Part shown: positions 11,012-21,525 of the stretch, one piece after another | Position numbering within the stretch: position 1 is the first letter of the stretch | How the letters are laid out: each line of letters starts with the position of its first letter | NCBI RefSeq assembly: GCF_907165205.1 | Contig: NC_058191.1 | Location: forward strand, 18,602,501-18,666,500 | Direction of reading: 5' to 3' | Origin: Coccinella septempunctata | Lineage: Eukaryota; Arthropoda; Insecta; Coleoptera; Coccinellidae | DNA length: 64,000 nt | The notes under the pieces: model-generated | What the model was told of the DNA's origin: nothing | Seen by the model: the letters and a program-made list of their open reading frames with translations, nothing else | Databases searched by the model: none | Position numbers and translations under genes: made by a program

Positions 11012-12081
11012 TTCGAAAATATTTTCTGAGCAAGACTACTTCATCAGAACTCCATCAAGTAGTTTGTGTTGCTTATACTTCTCCACCGTTGAAGCTACAG
11101 CAGGACCACTTGGAAACCGTCGAACACTCTGCAGAAAGTAAAATGCAGAAACTGATTGGCAAACCTTTGCATGGGAGGCACCAGAACGAGGTCAACCATG
11201 ATTACGTCGACATATCTGCGTCGAACTACTGGTTGACTTCCGGAAGGTTGTTTCCTAAGACAGAGGGCTTCATGCTCGCCATCCAGGATCAGGTGATTCC
11301 AACAAGGAACTACATGAAATATATCGCCAAGGATGCCGCAGTCCAGTGGCGGTTGATAGCTGTCGTTATGGCTGTGCGACACATGAAACTATCCAGCACA
11401 TCACCGGGAGATGTCAGAAGTTCGCGGGCAAGGAGTACAAAAATAGACATGATGCCGTTGCCACTAAAACACCAACTTCTGAGTTCGAAAAAGGTTCCTT
11501 ATTACAATTACCATCCGGATGCTGTTTTGGAAAATGAACATCACAATCTATACTGGGATCGCACGGTTCTCACAGACCGGAAAATAACCCACAATAGACC
11601 AGACCTCATATTGTTCAATAAGGATGAGGACAGAGCACTATTCATCGATGTGGCGATTCCAAATAATAACAATCTTCTAGATAGGCACACTGAAAAAATT
11701 TCAAAGTACAGAGATCTCGAGGAGCAAACCAGGAGACAGTGGAAGCTGAAAGATGTCAAGACCATCCCTATTGTCATATCATCTACAGGCCTGATACCGA
11801 AGAAACTACTAGAGAACTTCAGCTGGACGAAAATATCTATAGAGTCATGCAGAAGGTGGCACTGCTCGGAACGGAGAGAACTGTACGCAAGTACATGGGA
11901 AATTCATAGGAACACCGTCTGCTCCGACAGGAAGTGCAGGTGGAGCAGGAATCCAACATACAGCAGGGAGCCGAGGAGCGACCCGAACCCGACCACCACC
12001 ACGAGCCCGAATACCTGGAAAGGGCTCCAACAGAGCTTAATCCATTTGATATCTGAGATATCTGGGATAGGTGAATTTTCC
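11012..12081 (+). pseudogene. R4/Dong-like retrotransposon, C-terminal endonuclease part
   Basis: The plus strand encodes the end of an R4-type ORF. A CCHC knuckle (CRYGCATHETIQHITGRC, pattern C-x3-C-x7-H-x4-C) is followed by a restriction-like endonuclease with HNRPDLILF and ALFIDVAIPN, then SKYRDLEEQ and a coding tail of Asp, Pro and Thr residues. Such endonucleases nick the target at the start of insertion. The knuckle lies in a different frame from its flanks because of compensating indels at about 11340-11460. A closely related copy is on the minus strand at 57481-58818. The fragment starts just after a TAA microsatellite and stops abruptly at 12081, before the 3' end seen in the other copies. 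Confidence 0.8.
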
Positions 12082-12083
12082 AG

Positions 12084-12560
12084 TGGTTTTGCAATCAAAT
12101 GAACCGATTTTTTGATGACTGTCATCGGAATATCATCATGTCCTCTTGCACGCGAGTTCTTGAGTGATTTGACTACGTTCACAATTGTTTTTTCATCGAT
12201 GTCAAACATGTAGAATGAATTCGGATTAGTATTGATATGCTGCGTATATCGATCAGTTGGAGCCACATTTTGTTTACCAACTTTGGAAAAATGGCTGTTG
12301 AAGGAATTTGCCAGCGCTTGTCGATCTACATTATCGTCGAATTTCGACTTTTTGTTCCCTTTTCCTGTGAAGCTATTGACCAATTACCTCATTGTTTTTG
12401 ACTTATTGTCCGATGCAATGATTTTGTCGCGGACATATTTTTGTTTGGCCCTACGAAGACTGTTCTCGTATTCGTTTCTCTTTTTTATATACTTCTATAT
12501 ACACTGGTCTGCCTTTAGATGCAGTGAAAAGTACATCTAACCTTTTTATTGCCGTATGTA
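12084..12560 (-). pseudogene. Non-LTR retrotransposon fragment: linker and RT N-terminus
   Basis: The minus strand reads ENSLRRAKQKYVRDKI, a stop, LVNSFTGKG and then FYMFDIDEKTIVNVV and GHDDIPMTVIKK, the segment just before the RT fingers in CR1/Jockey-like elements. It ends at the junction with the R4/Dong-like fragment. More minus-strand sequence to about 12780 may be the preceding linker (frame with GREKLHQEYCRSK), but I cannot confirm that. RT catalytic motifs are absent. Confidence 0.65.
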
Positions 12561-13973
12561 TTAGCGAACATTCTTTGGAATTACTATTCCAAGCGTTAGT
12601 GTGGTAGTGAATATTAAAAACACTTTCATTGTTATTATAAAAATGCATGCCTGAGGAAGTCGAGCTCGAAGTGGAAGCACAGTTTTCGATCTGCAATACT
12701 CTTGATGCAACTTCTCTCGGCCTAATATTCTGGTAGCAACACTTATTTTAGTACTTTCCGATTCATCTATGTAGTCCATAGCGAAGAACTTTTGTGAGCT
12801 TTCAGTTCACTATTGAAGTAAGCCAGAATCATAGATTAATAAAACAGGAGATAGAGCATCTCGACAAAAACGCGTTCCCAAAATACTGCCATAAATATGA
12901 ATTTGGATTCCGTGGGTGGGGGAACTGGACAGGGGCGGATTCAGAACTAGTCACACTGAATATTTCAGGTAGTCGGCAATAATTTTATATCGAATGGAAA
13001 TAAGTTTCAATGCAAAGATTTCGAGTATTTTTCTTATAACAACTAATCAAAGGGATGTAGAACTAATAATACGAAAACACCTCATGTAAAAAAGAATTTA
13101 TTTTGAATACAATGTTACCATACACTAATCCCAGCAAACACAATTGCATATCATCAACGTATCATACATATTGCAACGTTCCGTGTTACATAGCTAAGTT
13201 CCGTACACGATCTATGCGTTATCGTTCCAACGAGAGCTCTATGTCCGCCTTTCGCTATGTATACTGTAACGAAACTGCAATATTACATGTTCGGTACACA
13301 TATAGGTACTTTGTACCTTACATGATATGTGCAAAGGATGATAGTTCTGGTACAGAACATCTGATACCAATTTGAAATATAACCTCAATAAATACAAGGA
13401 CATCCAAAATTTAATGGATCGCCATATTTGATGAAATACGTACTTATTTTGGGCAAAAACTGTACCAGAACGATAATTTATTGTTACACCTGATTGATTG
13501 TCAGTATTCATATATGAGACTTCTTTAGTAACCTATGTCTACGATCCGTGGTTGTCTCCCGCACCGACCTAAAATTCCTTTTCATTCCGGGCTCGAACCT
13601 GCTTACTTTTCGACATCTTGTGTTCCTGAGTGGTCCCTGCAACCTATCTAGCTATGGAAACATGTGACTATTCATATAAGTGCACCATATTAACTGTATG
13701 GAATTAAAATTGCTTCTTTTATCAATGCGGAAACCAAATAATTCTGAAAACTCGAACTAAAATCGCATTCTTTATGTTTTAAAAAATAACTCGAGTATTG
13801 GCTTTTCATTTGTCACACAAAATCATCAGATATACAAAATATTGTATCTCTGACGAATGGAATCAGGTTTACTATCCTTGCAAATACATATTATAAATAA
13901 TAAATTTGTCATACTGATGCATGAATGTGAACATTCAGCATAATCACACAACCCTTCTTTTTCCTCCGAACGT
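12561..13973. other. No gene seen
   Basis: Short frames occur in both directions but show no domain, repeat or composition signal. A TCCCAGCAAACACAATTGCAT string at about 13130 resembles the TTTGCTGGGA string near 21530 and may be a MITE end. Confidence 0.45.
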
Positions 13974-14530
13974 CAATAATTGAGGTCTATCAAGTTAGCC
14001 CGGAAGTTGTGGCATTTCGGAAAGAAAATTTTTCCAATGAAAATGCTAGGAAAGTGCTGGCGAATGCTGAAGAAAAAACTGAAAAATCTCATATAGATTC
14101 GGAAAAATTGAAAATTGATTTTTCCGGGCCAACTTATGTGCAGCCCGGAAAACCCAGCATTTTTCATCGATATTTCGAAAATATTAAATGCTAGCGAAAT
14201 GCTGGCGAATGCTGAAGAAAAAACTGAAAAATCTCATATAGATTTGGAAAAATTGAAGTTTGAATTTTTCGGGCCAACTTATGTGCAGCCCGGAAAACCC
14301 AGCATTTTTCATCGATATTTCGGAAATAGTAAATGCTAGTGAAATGCTGGCAAATGCCGAATAAAAAAACTGAAAAATCTCATATAGATTTGGAAAAATT
14401 GAAATTTGAATTTTACGAGCCAACTTATGTGCAGTTCGGAAAACCCAGCATATTTCCAAAATTAAAAATGCTAGCGAAATGCTGGGGAATGTTGAAAAAA
14501 AACTGAAAAATCTCATATAGATTTGTGTAA
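13974..14530 (+). repeat. Left array of 145 bp tandem repeats
   Basis: About four units with start-to-start spacings of 145, 146 and 132 bp. Each has GAAAAATCTCATATAGATT, an A-rich run, a CCGGGCCAACTTATGTGCAG block and TTTTTCATCGATATTTCG. The last unit is degraded. Open frames through the array follow from the repetition and are not taken as genes. Confidence 0.9.
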
Positions 14531-14534
14531 TCTT

Positions 14535-15210
14535 TTTGCAGAAAATGTCCTGTAGAATCCTGGTCGCCCCCAATTATTTCTATTATGCCTCTCAAATTGT
14601 AAGTTCTTTGAAAAAGAGAAATGCAACTTCTAACTTCCGACAATTTACAACATTGATCTAATCCCTTTTCATCTGTCCATTCAATGCATAGAAAAAAATC
14701 ATTGATCGTATATCCTACTTCTCTCGACATCCTCCTACATTTATGGCAAAATATTTTTCTGTTCGAAAGGGAAGTTGGAACACTTTTTTCGATATCATCC
14801 TAACCACTGACTGGTATAGAAGCTGTACGAATTCTTTCTTCATAGTTACAAACATGACAGAAAACCCTATCAGTTTTACACCAAGGTGAAAAATTGGTTA
14901 TCATAAGATTTGTTAGCAGTTCTGTAAGGGTCGTGACACACGATATTACCTTCAAATTATTGGGTAAACTTTGTTCTTCTTGAACTGCTCTCATAAGTTT
15001 AAATCTTAATTCATAAACTAGGGCAGTCATTTTCCCAGAAAAATTGGTGACAAAGGTAAATATTAGGATGGTAGTATAATAACACTGCTTGCTTGTACTC
15101 GAGCTTTTCAAATCGGAATATTTTTCATTCTTGCTGTCAATTCTACAGAAGAGAAGAGGGTTCCTTAAGTGAGAACTGCGCCTTAAAGTGAAAATACCAT
15201 ATACTCGATA
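14535..15210 (-). pseudogene. Protease-like remnant resembling ubiquitin-specific peptidases (C19)
   Basis: The minus strand is open for about 140 codons to a stop at 14800 and continues in similar style to about 14535. Two zinc-ribbon-like pairs (FCHVC and FCHKC) are followed by YNLRGIIEIIGGDQDSTGHF. Paired CxxC motifs and a late Tyr-x-Leu block ending in Gly-His-Phe/Tyr are what the finger subdomain and His box of ubiquitin-specific proteases look like. The Cys box is not visible; it should lie upstream, where the mariner interrupts, and 16518-16720 shows no clear match. It may be an old gene of the foldback-like element or a captured host fragment. The family assignment is tentative. Confidence 0.35.
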
Positions 15211-15212
15211 TA

Positions 15213-16515
15213 AAGGGTGGCCCATTTAAAAATTGGAATTTAATTTTGCTATAAAAAAAAAACTGCTCAATATTTTTCAATGGTTGAACATTTATTTAAA
15301 AGGTTGGTTCATGACATTTATTTATGAAAAATAATTTCGGCCAAATGACCACCACGGCTGACTTGGCAGTAGCCTATTCGTTCCACCCAATTTTTTAATG
15401 CATTTTCGATTGTTTGAGCTCTATTTCACCAATAGCAGCTTGAATTTCGGTCTTGAGGTCTTGAATTGTTTCTGGATTGTTGGCGTAACACTTATCTTTC
15501 ACCGCTCCCCAAAGATAATAATCCAATGGCGTCAGATCGCAGCTTCTTGGTGGCCAATTCACATCAGCATTTCTGCTGATTATTCGATTTCCGAAAATGC
15601 GGCGTAAAACATCGATTGTGGCGTGTGCTGTATGGCTCGTTGCACCGTCCTGTTGAAACCAAACATCGTCCAAGTCGTCAGCTTCAATTTCTTGAAAGAA
15701 CCAATCGTTCAACATTGCGCGGTAGCGCTCGGCATTGACGGTTACGGCGATTTCTGCTTCATTTTCAAAGAAAAATGGACCGATGATGCCGCCAGACCAA
15801 AGTCCGCACCAAACAGTCACTCGTTGTGGGTGCATTGGCTTCTCTATGACGACGTGCGGGTTTTCTGTGCCCCAGATGCGACAATTTTGCTTATTAACAT
15901 AACCACCGAGGTGTAAATGAGCTTCGTCCGAAAAGACTTTTTTTCGATAAAATTCGTTATCCTCCGCCAAACAATTTTCCGCCCAATTTGCGAACCGTAG
16001 ACGACTCGGATGGTCATTTGGCTTTAGCTGTTGCACCAATTGAACTTTATACGGCTTCATGGCAAGATCTTTACGCAAAATTCGTATCAAAGAAGTGCGT
16101 GAAATGTCCAATTGTTGAGAACGATGGCAAACTGATGTTGATGGTTGTTCACGCACACTTTCAGCCACAGCAGCAATATTTTCGGTTGAACGGACCGGAC
16201 GTGTACGTACACGTGTTGGTTTATCCACCAACATTCCGGTTTCACGAACACTTTTCACAAATTGATCCACAAATTAGGTTTTTGGAACATTTTTTTTGTC
16301 GAATTTTTTTCTTAAATTTCTCACAGTTTGAGTAAAAGACTCACCACTTTGGAAATAAGTTTTTAATATTTCCCAACTTTCTTCATGCGAATAGCCTCCC
16401 ATTTCGTAAACTTCAAACTTTCAACTAAATATTAGTCACGTCAAAAAGAATAGTTGACGTTTATAAAGTCAAATAATCGGTAGTTCAAATTCCAAACACT
16501 AGATGGACCACCCTT
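15213..16515 (-). mobile_element. DD41D (rosa-like) mariner transposon
   Basis: The 1.3 kb element is bounded by inverted ends starting AAGGGTGG (15213) and ending CCACCCTT (16515). Both are flanked by TA (15211-15212 and 16516-16517), the standard target duplication of this superfamily. It holds one transposase gene with a single visible stop. It interrupts the protease-like remnant and is therefore younger. Confidence 0.92.
15395..16402 (-). pseudogene. Mariner transposase, DD41D type, one in-frame stop
   Basis: Starting at ATG 16402 (MGGYSHEESWEILKTYF) the frame runs 336 codons to 15395, close to normal mariner length, broken only by a TAA at 16276-16274. The N-terminal helix-turn-helix region includes LDISRTSLIRILRKDL. 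The catalytic acids are Asp in VFSDEAHLHL, Asp in WFQQDGATSHT and Asp in CDLTPLDYYLWG. Counting from the second to the last Asp gives 41 residues between, hence DD41D. The protein would cut and join the element ends. A GTG at 16270 could restart translation but would lose the N-terminal DNA-binding part. Confidence 0.9.
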
Positions 16516-16517
16516 TA

Positions 16518-16726
16518 TTATGTCAGAAGTTTTCTAATTTGCTCCTGATTTTTTTAATTATTTTTCAATGTATAATAACCGTACATCTACGGGAGATGAT
16601 TCCCCAACATTAGGGTCCTGTAGCGTTGCTCGAACACCTGAAGAACGATTGAATCATCACTTGGAAGACCGGACCTGTTCCAAAAGAATCTCCCGGTCAG
16701 AGAGTGGAATTATTAGAGTTATTATT
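16518..16726. other. Spacer between the mariner and the tandem duplication
   Basis: This is the sequence that adjoined 15210 before the mariner inserted. No clear protein similarity is seen. Confidence 0.4.
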
Positions 16727-17492
16727 ACTAGTATAGCCAGGAGATCCACCTTGTAGGTAGATTCACCTTTACTGGCAGATTCGCCTTTCGTCCGTAGCTC
16801 GGGCCTACGGCCCTCGCGATACGCCTTTTGTTCGTAGCTCGGGCCTTCGGCCCTCGCTCGATTCGCCTTTTATAAATATCTAGGCCAAAAACGTTTTTTA
16901 AAAGCCCGATCGATTTAAGGCACCTCGTTCTGTGATCGCTGCCAAGCCGTCAAAACTGACGTTAACCTTCAAATCACACTCTGACATCGATTGTCAAAGT
17001 GCACTTTCACTTAATTTTCTCTGATAATCAATAGAAAATAATTTAATTTTGTGGAATGTCACTCGATTTTTAATAGACGTCAAAAATTTTCAAAATTCTT
17101 ACGCTTTTTTAGGTGATATCGTTCGGGCTCCGGGAAAAAAAACAGGCCTATTTTAATTTCGGGTTCTTCGAGCTTAGTTCGACACCCATCCCGGCTCTCG
17201 AGCTACCGCGGATCTCTCAAGCTGATCAAATCATTTTGGTATCTTTTTGCGAAAATCGTGAATTTCGCGATTTTCTCACGCAATTTTCGGACACTTCTAG
17301 ACGGGGTAAAAATACGATCTAGGCATTTTCGGAAAGCTCGATTCTTACTCTAGCGTTCCATATACCGCTCTACCCGGCCACGCGCCTTCGGCGCTCGCCA
17401 TTTCAAATTTCCCATACCCTCCCCAGACACTTCAACGTGACAAAAAATTTGATACGATTCGGTGATCATTTTTTATCAACGTTATAGTATTA
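16727..17492. repeat. Tandem duplication, copy 1 (766 bp)
   Basis: The unit begins ACTAGTATAGCCAGGAG and ends ATCAACGTTATAGTATTA. It contains GC-rich palindromic blocks of the form CTCGGGCCTNCGGCCCTCG, a CGCGCCTTCGGCGCTCG block and AT-rich stretches. It repeats at 17493 with few differences. I recognise no coding function. The palindromes look like protein-binding sites or element ends. Confidence 0.9.
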
Positions 17493-18258
17493 ACTAGTAT
17501 AGCCAGGAGATCCACCTTGTAGGTAGATTCACCTTTACTGGCAGATTCGCCTTTCGTCCGTAGCTCGGGCCTTCGGCCCTCGCGATACGCCTTTTGTTCG
17601 TAGCTCGGGCCTTCGGCCCTCGCTCGATTCCCCTTTTATAAATATCTAGGCCAAAAACGTTTTTTAAAAGCCCGATCGATTCAAGGCACCTCGTTCTGTG
17701 ATCGCTGCCAAGCCGTCAAAACTGACGTTAACCTTTAAATCACACTCTGACATCGATTGTCAAAGTGCACTTTCACTTAATTTTCTCTGATAATCAATAG
17801 AAAATAATTTAATTTTGTGGAATGTCACTCGATTTTTAATAGACGTCAAAAATTTTCAAAATTCTTACGCTTTTTTAGGTAATATCGTTCGGGCTCCGGG
17901 AAAAAAAACAGGCCTATTTTAATTTCGGGTTCTTCGAGCTTAGTTCGACACCCATCCTGGCTCTCGAGCTACCGCGGATCTCTCAAGCTAATCAAATCAA
18001 ATTGGTACCTTTTCGCGAAAATCGTGAATTTCGCGATTTTCTCACGCAATTTTCGGACACTTCTAGACGGGGTAAAAATACGATCTAGGCATTTTCGGAA
18101 AGCTCGATTCTTACTCTTGCGTTCCATATAACGCTCTACCCGGCCACGCGCCTTCGGCGCTCGCCATTTCAAATTTCCCATACCCTCCACCGACACTTCA
18201 ACGTGGCAAAAAATTTGATACGATTCCGTGATCATTTTTTATCAACGTTATAGTATTA
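17493..18258. repeat. Tandem duplication, copy 2 (766 bp)
   Basis: Nearly identical to copy 1, with only scattered substitutions such as the middle base of the GGGCCTNCGGCCC palindrome. High identity points to recent duplication by unequal exchange or tandem insertion. Confidence 0.9.
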
Positions 18259-19391
18259 ATTATGTGAAAAGTGTGTGATATCCGAAAACCGTAGAAAATG
18301 TTATAAAAAAACACCTACCTAATTTCAGACCATTGCTGTGATTTCCGGACTTCGGAAATTCGCAGTTCGCAATTTCATTGTTCTCGTATATTGAATTCTG
18401 CCTCGATGCCTCTTAAAGTTCGTTTTCATTAAAAGTGAAGGATTCTTCTACGAAAAATTTCCTCCTTTTCAGCAGTGAAAAATCAAAAATGAAACTGGAA
18501 TTTCAAAATATTGACTTGTGATGAATTCGATTTGTCCAACTTGATGATGTTATCATGAACAAGTGGATACCCAGTTCAGACAATAAGCAGAGTTTCAATA
18601 ATACATCTTGGTCGACATCGAAATGATTTTTTCGGAAAGAAACCTCCCCTGTCGAAATATCAGCAAAATAGTCCCCTTGGTTTTTACTTTTTTCATGAGA
18701 ATGCGAATAACTGATAAACTGTTGAGTTCACACAAGTTATGGGGCATATGATAATCCAAGAATAAATATATGTAGGTACATACCTATATTGAAGAATGAG
18801 AAAAAATTCTTGGATATATTTAAATCATCAGTATGAATATGTTACATTGGGAATATTATTAATAACTGTACTGAATGGATTTCTAACGACGACAACAGAA
18901 GGTTTTTGACGCAGAAATGATATTCTTCACAGGGAAATTGGGGAACAAGTTATGTACCTATGACTGATTATTTTTTTCTCAGTTATGATCAAGTCTTCGA
19001 ATCAGTTTGATGAAGGCTGTATTATTAACATTTTCTTTCTGCCCTGGTTTTTTGTTTCAGCAGAATTTCGAGATGGAAAGAGAATATAGTGAAGCAACTA
19101 GTGCATAGTGAAAAGGTGTGTGACAATCTACTAAACAAAGATTATAGTATAGTATAATCTTTGCTACTATATTTAGAAATCATCATTGAATATACAATGG
19201 AGGTATTTTGTGAGAAATTTTTATATCAATGGAAAGAAAACCTTCAGTATTAAAAGCTTGTTCTGTGAACCAATCTGTCATCAGTGTCATCACTACACTA
19301 TTCACGGGGAGACACGGTTTTTTACGGAGGTTGTTCCCTAAGCTCTAGTATCATACGCCCAATTGTATGGTACCCTGTTACACTAACCTCT
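18259..19391. other. No gene seen; part of a dispersed repeat near its end
   Basis: A small palindrome, AAAGATTATAGTATAGTATA..., lies at about 19137. From about 19244 the sequence (CCTTCAGTATTAAAAGCTTG through GGTACCCTGTTACACTAACC) is a diverged relative of 34303-34425. Otherwise nothing is recognisable. Confidence 0.45.
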
Positions 19392-19569
19392 AGGCCTGTT
19401 TTGGTTCGCTTTTAGGATGGTTCCAGAACGGTTCAAAACAAAAACAGTCGCACATTTATTTATTCAGCGTAAGCTCGCGCGTAGCATGTGTGTAGCTTCC
19501 CATAGCATTGCTGCTCCACTACTTTGAACCGATTCGGAACCGCCTAAAGTGCGAACCAAAACAAAGCCT
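19392..19569. mobile_element. MITE with about 45 bp inverted ends
   Basis: The left end AGGCCTGTTTTGGTTCGC is matched in inverse by GCGAACCAAAACAAAGCCT at the right. The arms stay similar for about 45 bp. The element is 178 bp and non-coding. The related copy of the flanking repeat at 34400-34430 lacks it, which confirms an insertion. Confidence 0.75.
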
Positions 19570-19580
19570 CTGTAAGAACT

Positions 19581-19850
19581 CATACATGAGGGGTTCAGAG
19601 TGAACCAAGTCCATTCAGCCTAATTTTGAGATGAATGGCTTTGAAGTTGTTTATCACCCATTAATTCAAATGTGACTTCTTTAAATTTTAAAATGTGGGA
19701 ATGTAAGCATATGCTTACATAAAGAATAATAATAAATAAAGAAGTCACTTTTGAATTAATGGGTGATAAACAACTTCTAAGCCATTCATCTCAAAATTAG
19801 CCTGAATGGACTTGGTTCACTTCAGCTCTGAACTCCTCACATATGCTATA
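19581..19850. repeat. Long hairpin with about 100 bp arms
   Basis: The left arm (about 19581-19684) and right arm (about 19739-19850) are inverted copies with few mismatches, including TTTATCACCCATTAATTCAA and its complement. The loop is about 50 bp and has its own AAGCATATGCTT palindrome. A transcript would form a long duplex that could feed small-RNA pathways, but expression is unknown. Confidence 0.8.
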
Positions 19851-20099
19851 TTGTTCGATGACTAAAAATGTCATATTTTGGAGTTAACATCAATAGCGGA
19901 AGAATGAATGAATCATTTCGTTTAGTCACGGCCAACTAATAACTAAAGGAGGGATTGTCTTACTGCTGGAAGAATAAAGCTTTTCATCAAATTGGTTGTT
20001 TTTCGAACAACGTGCCCTGACCAATTTAATCACCCATTTTTCTAGTGGTACTGAAATGAAAATTGCTGACTTTTACGTGGTGCACATAAGGGGGCCAAG
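19851..20099. other. Spacer before the right array
   Basis: No recognisable feature. Confidence 0.4.
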
Positions 20100-20990
20100 A
20101 AAATTCAATTTCCAATTTTTCCAAACCCATATGAAATTTTTCAGTTTTTTCTTCAGCATTTGACAGCACTTTTTTTCTTCGCTAGCATTTCATTTTTTCA
20201 AAATATCGCTGGAAAAAGCTGGCTTTTCTGGGCTACATATAAGTTGGACCGAAAAATTCAATGTCCATTTTTCACAAATCTATATGAGATTTTTCAGTTT
20301 TTTCTTCAGCATTCGCCAGTATTTCGCTAGCACTAGTATTTTCGAAATACCGATGAAAAATGCTGGGTTTTCCGGGCTGCACATAAGTTGGCCCGAAAAA
20401 TTCAAACTTCAATTTTTCCAAATCTATATGAGATTTTTCAGTTTTTTCTTCAGCATTCGCCAGCATTTCGCTAGCATTTAATATTTTCGAAATATCGATG
20501 AAAAATGCTGAGTTTTCCGGGCTGCACATAAGTTGGCCCGGAAAATTCAAACCTCAATTTTTCCAAATCTATATGTGATTTTTCAGTTTTTTCTTCAGCA
20601 TTCGCCAGCATTTTGCTAGCATTTACTATTTTCGAAATATCGATGAAAAATGCTGGGTTTTCCGGGCTGCACATAAGTTGGCCCGGAAAATTCAATTTCC
20701 AATTTTTCCAAATCTATATGAGATTTTTCAGTTTTTTCTTCAGCATTCGCCAGCATTTTGCTAGCATTTACTATTTTCGAAATATCGATGAAAAATGCTG
20801 GGTTTTCCGGGCTGCACATAAGTTGGCCCGGAAAATTCAATTTCCAATTTTTCCAAATCTATATGAGATTTTTCAGTTTTTTCTTCAGCATTCGCCAGCA
20901 TTTTGCTAGCACTTTCATCGGAAAAATTTTCTTTTCGAAATGCCACAACTTCCGGGCTAACTTGATAGACCTCAATAATTGAGGTTATGA
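20100..20990 (-). repeat. Right array of 145 bp tandem repeats
   Basis: About six units in the opposite orientation to 13974-14530, with exact 145 bp spacing in the inner copies and one diverged copy at the left edge. Units near 20990 match the outermost left unit, including the sequence leading to TTGAGGTCTATCAAGTTAGC. Confidence 0.9.
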
Positions 20991-21214
20991 AAGTTGAGTT
21001 ATCAAAGTTCATAATTCGCCTCTTTTGGCGGATTCTATCCGCTAGTAGTAAGAAATTGAATAAAACAGTTTCGATAACAGCTACTTTCAGTACTGATGTT
21101 TGTACTTTTTTACGATTCAATAAATCATACCGTAAGTTTCATTGTCGGGATGACTGCTGAAAAATTAGGTATATGTTATGTGTATACTCTCATATCGTAA
21201 TAATATGTATTTAA

Positions 21215-21525
21215 TGCTCTGATTGCTACATAAAATTAACAGAACATTTGAATGAAAATTGTGCATTTATAAATTAATATACCATATACATAACATTCTC
21301 ATTCAAAATGATACATATCATAGATAATACGAAATTGATATATCATATACTTTTCATGAAAAACATAACAAATTAATGTATATGATACATAAATATTATA
21401 TTATGTTTGATATGTATCACGTGAAATGAGAACGTTATGTATATGGAATATTTATTTATAAATCCACAGTTGTGTTTCAAATGTTCTGTTTATGTTATGT
21501 AGCACCCTTATGCATGTAACATGTT
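21215..21525. repeat. Foldback MITE, about 310 bp
   Basis: The arms are imperfect inverted copies meeting near 21366: GCTACATAAAATTAACAGAACATTTG on the left and CAAATGTTCTGTTTATGTTATGTAGC on the right. The inner part, CATATACATAACNTTCTCATT, is also mirrored. There is no coding capacity. Confidence 0.75.

Larger units (their letters stand above)
13974..20990. mobile_element. Foldback-like element with inverted arrays of a 145 bp unit
   Basis: The left end (13974-14530, plus) and right end (about 20100-20990, minus) carry the same 145 bp unit in inverse orientation, about four copies on the left and six on the right. Both arrays start from the same outer sequence, TCAATAATTGAGGTCTATCA. The interior has a protease-like remnant, a mariner, a 766 bp tandem duplication, a MITE and a long hairpin. 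Terminal inverted arrays of tandem repeats are the hallmark of foldback elements such as Drosophila FB, but the unit here is not one I recognise. I see no clear target duplication, so the two arrays could instead be independent insertions. Confidence 0.5.

Noticed and set aside
8340..12780. Idea that the minus-strand RT fragments at 8367-9960 and 12084-12560 are one element split by the material between
   Set aside because: The two ends overlap in protein position instead of abutting (both cover the helix before the HLIN block), so they are better read as separate insertions.
14009..14573. Open frames through the left 145 bp array, and similar ones at 20272-21120
   Set aside because: The near-repeats yield repeated peptides on both strands simply because the unit lacks stops; no known domain.
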